Shown here: positions 1 to 6,396 of the stretch, in pieces | Numbering within the stretch: the stretch's first letter is position 1 | Layout of the letters: each line of letters opens with the position of its first letter | IMG/VR virus record: IMGVR_UViG_3300005528_000066 | Coordinates: 1 to 58,578 of that record | Reading direction: 5' to 3' (one strand) | Source: a virus | Length of the DNA stretch: 58,578 bases | Program-made: the position numbers and the translations under genes | The notes under the pieces: model-generated | Database searches by the model: none | The model's input: the letters and a program-made list of their open reading frames with translations, nothing else | Told to the model about the DNA's origin: nothing

Positions 1-1
1 T

Positions 2-70
2 TTAAAAGTAAGTTATCACTCTGTAAAAGATATCCACAGAGGAAAAACTTGGAAACATATTAAAATTTAA
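2..70 (+). CDS. C-terminal end of a probable HNH homing endonuclease (partial at left edge)
   Basis: Only the last 22 codons are in the window, in the frame starting at base 2 and ending in TAA. The readable tail (VSYHSVKDIHRGKTWKHI) looks like the helix-turn-helix that closes many phage HNH homing endonucleases, where a short HTH ends in 'G+TWKHI'. The catalytic part would lie to the left. The stop is 11 bases before the next ATG. Identification rests on about 18 residues, so it is tentative. Confidence 0.45.
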   Translation, partial: LKVSYHSVKDIHRGKTWKHIKI

Positions 71-81
71 AACCAACAAAC

Positions 82-423
82 ATGAGACATGTAGTAAAAG
101 CATGGGAAAAGTTACCTTTAAACCATGCAGAAAAAGAAAGGAAGTTTTTTATTGAAATTGACAATGCAGAAGATGTAAAAGGTGTTGCTCCAGTAGTTAA
201 ATTTACTATTCAGAGTGACCCTATTAGTGAAGTGGGAGTAAATGGATGTCAAGCTGTAGACATGTTAGAATATGTAAAATGTCTATTTGAAAGTCTTAAC
301 GAAGCTTTTCCTTGTAGAGAGAATGCTCTTACAATTACTAAGATTGAAGAAGCAATTCATTGGCAGGAAGCTAGGACTAAAAATAGAATTCTTCGTAATG
401 TTGAAGGTAAAAATGAGGCATAA
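82..423 (+). CDS. Tad1/Acb2-like cyclic-nucleotide sponge (anti-defence protein)
   Basis: A 113-residue protein. The C-terminal half carries the pattern of the Acb2/Tad1 hairpin family: a GVNG motif (about residues 52-55), then FPCRENALTITKIEEAIHW (about 75-93) followed by QEARTKNR and a VEG near the end. Family members are small phage proteins that sequester immune signalling nucleotides: Tad1 binds the Thoeris signal (gcADPR) and Acb2 binds CBASS cyclic di- and trinucleotides. The N-terminal 40 residues look beta-rich, more like Tad1 than the shorter Acb2. It is the first complete gene of the + strand cluster, preceded by an A-rich leader with AAACCAACAAACATG. Which ligand it binds cannot be told from sequence. 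Confidence 0.7.
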   Translation: MRHVVKAWEKLPLNHAEKERKFFIEIDNAEDVKGVAPVVKFTIQSDPISEVGVNGCQAVDMLEYVKCLFESLNEAFPCRENALTITKIEEAIHWQEARTKNRILRNVEGKNEA

Positions 424-516
424 ATGAAACGTGCTAACAAAGGCTCAGGTAAGAAACCTACAGCTCAAATGCTCAAGCAAGAGCGTAAAATTAAGGCTGC
501 TTCCAAGAAGAAATGA
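424..516 (+). CDS. 30-residue Lys-rich peptide
   Basis: ATG follows the previous TAA directly. The peptide begins MKRANKGSGKKPTAQ and ends KKK; more than a third of it is basic. No known domain. It is the first of a run of small basic proteins coupled by overlapping stop/start codons; here the TGA overlaps the next ATG (ATGA). Coding status is inferred from this coupling and from composition shared with its neighbours. Confidence 0.55.
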   Translation: MKRANKGSGKKPTAQMLKQERKIKAASKKK

Positions 517-593
517 AATTCTGTGGCATCCATATAATAGAATTAGATAAAGACGGATTATGTTCAATTTGTTTGATAGAATCACAGAAGTAA
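513..593 (+). CDS. 26-residue Cys-containing peptide
   Basis: Starts at an ATGA overlap with the preceding gene and ends in a TAATG overlap with the next. It has C4, H7, C17 and C20 (CGIH...CSIC), a spacing that could hold one zinc ion. Unlike its neighbours it is not strongly basic. No family recognised; it could also be a translational coupler. Confidence 0.4.
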   Translation: MKFCGIHIIELDKDGLCSICLIESQK

Positions 594-949
594 TGGCAAC
601 AATCAAGAAATACTTGACAACTGCTCCCAGGATGCGTAATGTTACACCTGTTCCTAATGGTCCATTGGTTAAGAAATCAGGTCCTGAGAAAGGATCTACA
701 CTTAAATCTGGTGGTAAGGTAAAGGTGAAAGCTGGTGGTGAAGACCACGTAGTTTATAAAGCTTCCAAAAAGAGTAGTAAAGCTAACAAAGGAGACATAG
801 TTGTAAACCATCCTACCAAAGACAAGGGTAAATGGGACACCATCAACCTTACAAAGAAGGCTAAATCTAAAACCGTAAAAGAGGGTGTAGCTGCTACAAA
901 GAAATGGCACAAAGACAATCCTGATTATAAATACAAAAAGTCTAAATAA
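593..949 (+). CDS. Small basic Lys/Gly-rich protein with KSGGK motif
   Basis: 118 residues, starting at the TAATG overlap at 593; an upstream in-frame ATG at 560 would run through the previous gene and is less likely. Very rich in Lys, with LKSGGKVKVKAGGE at about residues 36-49 and a KYKKSK end. The K-x-GGK motif recurs in other genes of this cluster. It probably binds nucleic acid or is packaged in the virion, but this is inference from charge and position at the end of the late transcript. Confidence 0.7.
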   Translation: MATIKKYLTTAPRMRNVTPVPNGPLVKKSGPEKGSTLKSGGKVKVKAGGEDHVVYKASKKSSKANKGDIVVNHPTKDKGKWDTINLTKKAKSKTVKEGVAATKKWHKDNPDYKYKKSK

Positions 950-1086
950 TGGCAAAAGCAAGCAAAGCTAAAAACATCTCAGCAGGTGTTGGTGGCAAAG
1001 GAAAGAAAGCTCCTATGGTAGATCCTAAAGGTGCTTGGACTAAGGTTCAGCAAAGAACTATTGGTAGCAAGAGTAAAAAGAAATAA
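949..1086 (+). CDS. 45-residue basic protein
   Basis: Starts in a TAATG overlap with the preceding gene. Lys/Gly/Ser-rich (MAKASKAKNISAG at the start, SKSKKK at the end), with no Cys and no hydrophobic segment. Same composition and coupling as its neighbours. No domain recognised. Confidence 0.6.
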   Translation: MAKASKAKNISAGVGGKGKKAPMVDPKGAWTKVQQRTIGSKSKKK

Positions 1087-1088
1087 CC

Positions 1089-1244
1089 ATGGCAGAGAAG
1101 TGGATACAGAAGGCTACAGCCTCTATTAAGCGTAGAGGAACAGAAGGTAAATGCACTCCTATCACCAAACCTGGATGCACTGGTAGAGCTAAAGCTCTTG
1201 CCAAAACCTTCAAGAAAATGGCTAAAGCTCGTAAGGGTAAATGA
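1089..1244 (+). CDS. 51-residue Arg/Lys-rich protein, phage conserved type
   Basis: Starts two bases after the previous stop. It contains WIQKATASIKRRGTEG, then a CTPITKPGC segment, then ALAKTFKKMAKARKGK. Short basic proteins with this W-x-x-KA...KR-x-G...LAKTLKK layout are common in Bacteroidota phages; their role is not known, and DNA condensation or virion packaging has been guessed for such proteins. The two Cys could form a disulphide. The TGA overlaps the ATG of the next gene. Confidence 0.65.
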   Translation: MAEKWIQKATASIKRRGTEGKCTPITKPGCTGRAKALAKTFKKMAKARKGK

Positions 1245-1444
1245 TAATATTTGAACCATCAAACCGTGTGGAAGTTAGTACACCAAAAGGTGATGGTATT
1301 ATCTGGCTAGTTACAGATTATGGTCATGAAACTAACACAATATATACAGTGATTATAAATGACACTGGTGAAATGTGGCAGCTTAGACATAAAGATATCA
1401 TTGTAAAGAACAATATAACATTTGGTAGAAATGGCAACGGTTAA
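1241..1444 (+). CDS. Small phage protein, paralogue of the 43284-43484 gene
   Basis: 67 residues starting in an ATGA overlap. It follows the pattern F-x-P...V-V...G-D/Y-G...N-x-x-W/Y-x-V-x-x-x-D-x-G, a DI/QI segment and a final N-x-TF. The same pattern is in the 66-residue gene between portal and the SPFH protein. Beta-rich, not basic, so different in kind from the surrounding Lys-rich proteins. Function unknown. Confidence 0.65.
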   Translation: MIIFEPSNRVEVSTPKGDGIIWLVTDYGHETNTIYTVIINDTGEMWQLRHKDIIVKNNITFGRNGNG

Positions 1445-1742
1445 AAAGGTAATGAAATCTGGTGGTAAAACACCAGCTTGGCAAAGATCAGAAGGCAAGA
1501 ACCCTGAAGGGGGCTTGAATGCTAAAGGTGTAGCAAGCTATAGAGCTGCTAATCCAGGATCTAAACTTAAAACTGCTGTCACCACCAAACCTTCTAAGTT
1601 AAAGAAAGGTAGCAAAGCTGCTAAAAGGCGTAAATCATTTTGTGCTAGGATGTCTGGAATGAAGAAAAGATTAACATCTGCCAAAACTGCCAACGATCCA
1701 AATAGCAGGATTAATAAAAGTTTGAGGAAGTGGAACTGTTGA
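1431..1742 (+). CDS. DUF6321-like small phage protein
   Basis: 103 residues from ATG 1431, overlapping the previous gene by 14 bases. The N-terminus is MATVKKVMKSGGKTPAWQR, sharing the KSGGK motif with its neighbours. The rest matches the DUF6321 layout: EGGLNAKGVASYRA, a basic segment, KSFCARMSGMKKRLTS (about residues 67-82), and a terminal ANDPNSRINKSLRKWNC. The function of this family is unknown. The last residues (L-R-K-W-N-C) are echoed at the end of the endonuclease gene that follows. Confidence 0.75.
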   Translation: MATVKKVMKSGGKTPAWQRSEGKNPEGGLNAKGVASYRAANPGSKLKTAVTTKPSKLKKGSKAAKRRKSFCARMSGMKKRLTSAKTANDPNSRINKSLRKWNC

Positions 1743-2176
1743 GTGTAAAAAGAGACTGGGGTAGAGTTCCAAAAGCTCCTGATGAAGCAGGTAGATATAA
1801 ATGTAGCAAGTGTAAAGAATGGAAAGATCCTTCTGAGTTTAATAAGAATACTAAGCAGAAGACTGGATTAAGTTATGCTTGTAGAGAATGTATGAGAGTG
1901 GCTACCAGAAAATGGAATCTACCTGCAAAATATAACATCACATCAGAGAGATTTGACGAGATGTTAAAAGAACAAGATTACAAATGTGCATGTTGTGGGG
2001 TAAAACTTGATGAAACAGGCAAACAACATAATAGAGCACATATAGATCACAATCACATTACTGGAGAGGTTAGGGAAATTCTCTGTGGAAATTGTAACCT
2101 AGCTGCTGGTAAGGTAAAAGATAGTTCAGAAATAGCTAGAAAACTAGCTGATTATTTAAAAAAATGGAATTGTTGA
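1730..2176 (+). CDS. Endonuclease VII-like HNH endonuclease (probable homing gene)
   Basis: 148 residues. The N-terminal part has a zinc-ribbon-like CSKC...CREC (about residues 25-57). The C-terminal part is the recombination endonuclease VII fold: CACCGVKL, then AHIDHNHITGEVREILCGNC. The His-Asp-His core and four zinc Cys are present, so it is probably active as a nicking or double-strand nuclease. The start is not an ATG: GTG 1730 lies inside the end of the previous gene, and TTG 1739 is an alternative. Typical proteins of this fold end near 'DYL'; this one continues with KKWNC, repeating the C-terminus of the upstream DUF6321 protein. Confidence 0.8.
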   Translation: MELLSVKRDWGRVPKAPDEAGRYKCSKCKEWKDPSEFNKNTKQKTGLSYACRECMRVATRKWNLPAKYNITSERFDEMLKEQDYKCACCGVKLDETGKQHNRAHIDHNHITGEVREILCGNCNLAAGKVKDSSEIARKLADYLKKWNC

Positions 2177-2177
2177 T

Positions 2178-2564
2178 ATGAAAAAGACTATTAAGAAAGT
2201 AAGAAAGTATGGTGAAGGTGGTGATGTTCCCTGCCCTCCAGGTGGTGGTGGAAAATGCAGACCCATGGGTGGCATACGTTTAGGGGGTTATAAGAGTGAA
2301 TCTTATAAACCAGGTAAGGTTCCTAGAATGAGTAAAAAGGAAGAAGCTGAAGCAGAGAAAACCTATAGGGTGGAACAGAGACTCAAAACTTCTGGTAAAA
2401 GAACAGAACCACATTCAACAGCTCCTGGTGTAAGAGATATGAAAAAAGGCACTCAAGACTTCTTTGGTCGTGATAGGCGTGAAACTGAGGCCAAACATGG
2501 CAAGAAGGTGATGAAGAAAGCTAAGATGGGTAAGAAGGTGGTTAAAAAATCTAAAAAGAAATAA
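2178..2564 (+). CDS. Basic Lys/Gly-rich protein
   Basis: 128 residues, ATG one base after the preceding TGA. It begins MKKTIKKVRKYGEGGD, then a Pro/Gly-rich CPPGGGGKC, a mixed-charge middle and a poly-Lys end (KKAKMGKKVVKKSKKK). The TIKKVRKYGEGG start resembles the TVKKVMKSGGK and TVKKIKKAQDG starts of two neighbours, so these appear to share an N-terminal signature. No known domain; a DNA-binding or virion cargo role is inference. Confidence 0.65.
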   Translation: MKKTIKKVRKYGEGGDVPCPPGGGGKCRPMGGIRLGGYKSESYKPGKVPRMSKKEEAEAEKTYRVEQRLKTSGKRTEPHSTAPGVRDMKKGTQDFFGRDRRETEAKHGKKVMKKAKMGKKVVKKSKKK

Positions 2565-2566
2565 TC

Positions 2567-3079
2567 ATGCCAACTGTTAAAAAAATTAAGAAAGCTCAAG
2601 ACGGTACAGTTAAACCCACTTATAAGAATCTAAGAATGGGCGTAGCTAATAAAAGAATAGCTGAAGGAAACTATCCTAAAGATGGTTATGGTGCTTCTAA
2701 AGAGGATAGTGCAGCATATAGATTTGGATTTAGCAGAGGTTTGAAAGGAGAAAAAGAATATCCTGGTGAAGGACCTCTTCAAAAAATGGGAAGATGGGAA
2801 GGACAAAATGTTAATAAAAAGAAAAAAACTATGAAAAGTGGTGGTAAATTAAAAGCTGTAAATTCTTCTAAGAACCCTGGACTTGCTAAACTTCCTAAGC
2901 CTGTTAGAAACAAGATGGGTTATCAGAAAGATGGTGGTAAATCATTCCCTGATTTGACAGGTGATGGTAAAGTGACTAAAGCTGACATTCTTAAAGGACG
3001 TGGTGTTATTAAGAATGGTGGCAAAATGAAAGCCAAGGGTGGAATGAAAATAGGTAAATGTAAATACGGTTGTAAATAA
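2567..3079 (+). CDS. Lys/Gly-rich protein with EF-hand/dockerin-like loop
   Basis: 170 residues. N-terminal signature MPTVKKIKKAQDG; MKSGGK near residue 89; NGGKMKAKGGMKIG near the end. At about residues 125-144 lies DLTGDGKVTKADILKGRGVI, which fits an EF-hand or dockerin calcium loop (D-x-T-x-D-G-x-V-x-x-x-D). Such loops followed by 'GRGVI' recur in small phage proteins. It may bind calcium or serve as a docking element. The TAA overlaps the ATG of the next gene. Confidence 0.7.
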   Translation: MPTVKKIKKAQDGTVKPTYKNLRMGVANKRIAEGNYPKDGYGASKEDSAAYRFGFSRGLKGEKEYPGEGPLQKMGRWEGQNVNKKKKTMKSGGKLKAVNSSKNPGLAKLPKPVRNKMGYQKDGGKSFPDLTGDGKVTKADILKGRGVIKNGGKMKAKGGMKIGKCKYGCK

Positions 3080-3216
3080 TGAAATCAGGTAAACCTAAGA
3101 AGGCTCCTAAGGTGCACAACCCTAGGCCCAAAGACAATTATATGAAAGAAGCTGATACAAAGCTTAGGCTAAAGAGTCCTCAATGGCCCATGAAACAGAA
3201 GCGTCTTTCCAAATAA
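3079..3216 (+). CDS. 45-residue basic protein, last gene of the + strand cluster
   Basis: Starts in a TAATG overlap. MKSGKPKKAPKVHNPRP at the start, QKRLSK at the end; strongly basic. It is the last gene before the convergent hairpin at 3224-3240. No domain recognised. Confidence 0.6.
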   Translation: MKSGKPKKAPKVHNPRPKDNYMKEADTKLRLKSPQWPMKQKRLSK

Positions 3217-3247
3217 AAAAGAAGCCCTCAATTAGAGGGCTTTTTTA
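3217..3247. terminator. Bidirectional intrinsic terminator between converging transcripts
   Basis: Stem GCCCTC (3224-3229), loop AATTA, GAGGGC (3235-3240), with A6 before and T6 after, so it can work on both strands. It ends the + strand small-protein cluster and, on the - strand, lies over the last codons of the methyltransferase gene. Confidence 0.85.
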
Positions 3248-3773
3248 TTCCCCAGAAATATAGATCTTTTGAGGATGTGTTCACTTTAAATTCGTATTCT
3301 GAAAATATATCATCTACATTAATAGCATCTCTTACATCCTTCTCTGTTAGATTCTTATAATAATCTGCCCAATCATCTTTTAAAAGAGGAGCACTCCCTC
3401 TGTCATGGGTTCTTGTTCCATGTTCTGGTCTACCTGTTGTAGCACATGTAAACAGAAACATTCCTCCAGGGCGTAACATTCTCACTATATTCATTAATGT
3501 TTTTCCATAGAACATGTCATGTTCAAAACACTCTGTTGATATAATTGTATCAAAAGATTGATCAGGAGCATCAAACTCATGACCTTTAGAAACCACATTT
3601 ACATTTGGTCCCTCATCTATATCTATTCCAGTGTAGGATGATTCAGAGAATAACCACTTGTTATTACCGTTTACATCGAGCGATCCTACATCCAGCACCT
3701 TTACATTGTTGAAACTAGAGGGATGTTTTTCTGATACGTATTTACAAAAATCTTTTTGTTCTTGATGTGCCAT
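3228..3773 (-). CDS. SAM-dependent class I methyltransferase
   Basis: 181 residues, the length of a bare Rossmann methyltransferase. Motif I is VKVLDVGSLDVNG (about residues 24-36), the acidic strand-2 end is YTGIDID, motif IV is FDTIISTECFEH and then RMLRPGG, the pattern of Methyltransf_11 proteins. The substrate cannot be read; there is no target-recognition region, so a sugar, lipid or small molecule is more likely than DNA. It is the last gene of the leftward transcript, next to two glycosyltransferases, and may modify a glycan. Its stop lies within the convergent terminator. Confidence 0.8.
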   Translation of the reverse strand: MAHQEQKDFCKYVSEKHPSSFNNVKVLDVGSLDVNGNNKWLFSESSYTGIDIDEGPNVNVVSKGHEFDAPDQSFDTIISTECFEHDMFYGKTLMNIVRMLRPGGMFLFTCATTGRPEHGTRTHDRGSAPLLKDDWADYYKNLTEKDVRDAINVDDIFSEYEFKVNTSSKDLYFWGIKKPSN

Positions 3774-3778
3774 GGTAG

Positions 3779-4348
3779 TTAATTATGAACGAATAACACT
3801 TTATTTATTTTTACTATTCGTTGTTCTGGAAACTTTTGTTTAAAATGCTCTACAAACCAACCGTCAGCAGCAAAATCTGTTCCCAGTTTGATTTGTTGAG
3901 CTAGATCTCTGTGTGTAGCAAATGCACCCATATCAATCTGTCCTCCTGCTGGTACACATTTAAAATATGTATATCCATAATGAGAATGCACCATATCCCA
4001 ATACACCATTCCCACCTTCACCTCACATAGAGGTCTGATTTCTGCTACAAAATTAGGAGTGTAATAGTTGTCATCACCAGTCATGATGATGTATTCAGCT
4101 GTGCTCATTTGCTTACCGATCTCCCTGGGTGTATGTCCCCAATCATTATATCTCTTATCTGTAACTGTATGTCTTATTCTGGGATCGTTAAATCTATTGA
4201 TAATTCCCAATATTTCATCTAGATGGTCTGTACCATCAATAATAACATTAGCTCCCCAGTGCCCATCGGTTTGGGCAACTAGGGATGCTAACATGCATGC
4301 AAGAGGAGCAGGTCTATGATAAGTTGGAATTATAAACTCTACTAACAT
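3779..4348 (-). CDS. Family 2-type glycosyltransferase (short)
   Basis: 189 residues. It starts with the GT-A signature VEFIIPTYHRPAPL, has VIIDGTDH after strand 2, and YIIMTGDDNYYTPNF (about residues 89-103), where the metal-binding DxD is DDN. It lacks the C-terminal extension of longer GT2 enzymes. It overlaps the upstream glycosyltransferase by 35 bases and was probably co-translated with it. Sugar donor and acceptor are unknown; candidates are virion proteins, host surface glycans or DNA bases. Confidence 0.75.
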   Translation of the reverse strand: MLVEFIIPTYHRPAPLACMLASLVAQTDGHWGANVIIDGTDHLDEILGIINRFNDPRIRHTVTDKRYNDWGHTPREIGKQMSTAEYIIMTGDDNYYTPNFVAEIRPLCEVKVGMVYWDMVHSHYGYTYFKCVPAGGQIDMGAFATHRDLAQQIKLGTDFAADGWFVEHFKQKFPEQRIVKINKVLFVHN

Positions 4349-5081
4349 ATTCTTTGAATAGTTTTACGTAATCTTGTTGCCACCTTGGTTTTAATTGCAC
4401 TTCTCCTGTAGGAATCTTTCCTTTAGATCTGAGAAGTTCTACATGAGCAGAGTGTCTTTGTATAACATTTGGTCTTGTTTCATTATCTGTACCCATACCA
4501 CTCATATGGTAACCACGTCCTCCCCACATATAAAACCAGCTAGCCTCATCATTAGGTGGACTAGCAAACAGTCTTCCACCATTATTGTACATTCTTTCTA
4601 CAAAGGTCATATCATATCCAGCATTCTCAATTGGATGACCACCAATAGCTTCCCAAGCAGATTTTCTGAACACTATCCCTGAGTTACCTATCCATGTAAT
4701 ACCTGTAATATTAGGATGGTTATAGAACACACCAGGATTCCAATGTAGTATATTTACATCATCTGTAAAATACTTGGCTACATTCTTTAAATGCCAAGGC
4801 ATAGCTACATCATCATCATCCCACTGACATATAATTTCTCCTTTACACTGAACTGTGGCAAAGTTTTCCTTATCTCCAATAGTAGGAAAGGTTTCATCTA
4901 GGTTGAATATTCTCACCTGAGGATGATCAAATATGAGCTTTTGCATGGGGTAGTCATTGACTATCACCAGCTCACACTTATCAGCTGGATAGTCCTGTAA
5001 CAGGAAAGAGTTCAAGGATTCCTCCAAGAACTCCACCCTGCCATAGGTAATCATTTTACATGATATAAATGGATATTCCAT
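4314..5081 (-). CDS. Family 2-type glycosyltransferase
   Basis: 255 residues. ISCKMITYGRVEFLEESL at the N-terminus, a VIVNDYP strand, and the metal site QWDDDDVAMP (about residues 86-95). A later WIGNSGIVFRKSAWEAIGG segment is typical of the acceptor side of GT2 enzymes. A true GT-A fold is likely. It overlaps the next gene downstream by 35 bases and touches the upstream gene at one base. No signal peptide or membrane segment, so it should act in the cytoplasm. Confidence 0.8.
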   Translation of the reverse strand: MEYPFISCKMITYGRVEFLEESLNSFLLQDYPADKCELVIVNDYPMQKLIFDHPQVRIFNLDETFPTIGDKENFATVQCKGEIICQWDDDDVAMPWHLKNVAKYFTDDVNILHWNPGVFYNHPNITGITWIGNSGIVFRKSAWEAIGGHPIENAGYDMTFVERMYNNGGRLFASPPNDEASWFYMWGGRGYHMSGMGTDNETRPNVIQRHSAHVELLRSKGKIPTGEVQLKPRWQQDYVKLFKEYVSRVYNSNLS

Positions 5082-5383
5082 TATCCAATGCTTGTAAGTT
5101 CGAAGAAACGTTGTGCATCTTCTGGTTCCAGATAAATCTCAGATTGAAATGTGTTCTTCTGACGCTTCATTCCTTTCACCTTGTTGGTTCTAGGATCTAC
5201 ATCTGGAACTTCTTGAGCTCTCTCATGTAAATCATCTAGAAGGATAAGCACTCTACCATCTTCAATAGTGAGAGATCTAACAACCTTCTCCATATTAAAG
5301 CTGTCCCTGAACTCATTGTACACAGGATTCTCTGGTGTGCCCGATTTTAATTCTTTTCTTGTGTAGAAAAACTGATTCTTCAT
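5081..5383 (-). CDS. Hypothetical protein
   Basis: 100 residues, no recognised family. It has a beta-rich centre (SLTIEDGRVLILLDDLHE) and a C-terminal acidic segment YLEPEDAQRFFEL. The stop and start overlap neighbours on both sides, so it is part of the operon between the HNH-like gene and the glycosyltransferases. Confidence 0.6.
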   Translation of the reverse strand: MKNQFFYTRKELKSGTPENPVYNEFRDSFNMEKVVRSLTIEDGRVLILLDDLHERAQEVPDVDPRTNKVKGMKRQKNTFQSEIYLEPEDAQRFFELTSIG

Positions 5384-5784
5384 TGTATTTCGTATTTGAT
5401 TTTTAATTTATCACGCCTTCTGTTAATTTCTGGATATTTGTACATATCTCTTTCAACATTATCGTGCTCTTCCAATGTCAAAAGTATGATATTTTCTTCA
5501 TCCAGAGCTGCCTGAGGATATTTTTCTTTTGGAAGAATATGATGAAAGAACACTGTCAGAGGCTCTTTACCCAAATAATCCATGCTCACCTGTGAATAAT
5601 GTAGCCTTTTTCTCCAAATTTGTAAGAAAAACTCCTGCATTTCGGAAATTTGTCGAATTACCTCTTCAGATTTGTCAAGTTTTTTGCTCAATAAACTTGA
5701 CTTTTTAGCCATTTGTTTTCTAGGTTTGTGCTTAAAACAATAATCTCCCTCACAATTGTGACTACAAGTTTTACATTTATTCAT
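5380..5784 (-). CDS. HNH-like nuclease (NinG/Rap-type layout)
   Basis: 134 residues. The N-terminus carries CKTC...C...C...H (residues 4-18), a small zinc knuckle; then a Lys-rich helix; then LTVFFHHILPKEKYP (about residues 77-91) and ENIILLTLEEHDNVE, which align with the HH...N...H core of recombination-type HNH nucleases. The Cys pairs usual around the core are absent. It may process recombination intermediates; it could also be inactive. Confidence 0.6.
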   Translation of the reverse strand: MNKCKTCSHNCEGDYCFKHKPRKQMAKKSSLLSKKLDKSEEVIRQISEMQEFFLQIWRKRLHYSQVSMDYLGKEPLTVFFHHILPKEKYPQAALDEENIILLTLEEHDNVERDMYKYPEINRRRDKLKIKYEIQ

Positions 5785-6011
5785 TTCACCTTGTTGTAAG
5801 TTTTGAATTTAGATTTAGTGTTGTACATGTCAATTAAGAAGTTAATCTTCTCCTTCCACTCACTCACTTGTTTCTTCTTTCTCTTGTCCAGTTTCTCTCC
5901 CTGCTCAAATAAACTCTCTATTTCTTCATGTAGTTCAGGTAGGCTGAGATATTGTTTATTGAATAAATTGAGTTCATCTTCCTCAATGTCAAGGATAATT
6001 TTACTCTTCAT
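5781..6011 (-). CDS. Small helical hypothetical protein
   Basis: 76 residues, charged and helical throughout with probable coiled coil (EEIESLFEQGEKLDKRKKKQ). ATGA overlap with the downstream HNH-like gene; 11-base overlap with the upstream gene. No family recognised. Confidence 0.6.
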   Translation of the reverse strand: MKSKIILDIEEDELNLFNKQYLSLPELHEEIESLFEQGEKLDKRKKKQVSEWKEKINFLIDMYNTKSKFKTYNKVK

Positions 6012-6396
6012 CGTTTAATCTATATTGTTTTTCCATTAAGAATAATAATAGATATTCATCCTGCATATGCCCTGTCTGATAGTCAGATGGTATGTAATAC
6101 CACAAAATGGCTTCTAGCCAATCATCAGGAATATCTTTAAGTAGGACATATTCCTGGATGACATTATTCCATCTGTAATAATACTGCCTAATCAGAGAGA
6201 ACGGATGGTCCTCCATGAACATGTAGAAATGTGTAATGGTGTCTGGTTCTCCTCTATATCCATAATGGACATAATCTAGACCACCATCTATCATAGCATT
6301 ACCACACTTGCAATATTTGAAATCATGCCTGTAATAGCTCTGTATATTGTCTCCACAGAGATTGCAATGAATTGAGTTGTAGAACAGATGTTTCAT
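6001..6396 (-). CDS. Zinc-ribbon protein, DUF7695-like N-terminus
   Basis: 131 residues. IHCNLCGDNIQSYYRHDFKY at residues 9-28 then CKCGNAMIDGGLDYVHYG: two CxxC/CxC pairs followed by a DGG-x-DY motif, typical of a small phage zinc-ribbon family. The remainder is rich in aromatic residues and has no known domain. ATGA overlap with the dUTPase gene. Confidence 0.6.
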   Translation of the reverse strand: MKHLFYNSIHCNLCGDNIQSYYRHDFKYCKCGNAMIDGGLDYVHYGYRGEPDTITHFYMFMEDHPFSLIRQYYYRWNNVIQEYVLLKDIPDDWLEAILWYYIPSDYQTGHMQDEYLLLFLMEKQYRLNDEE

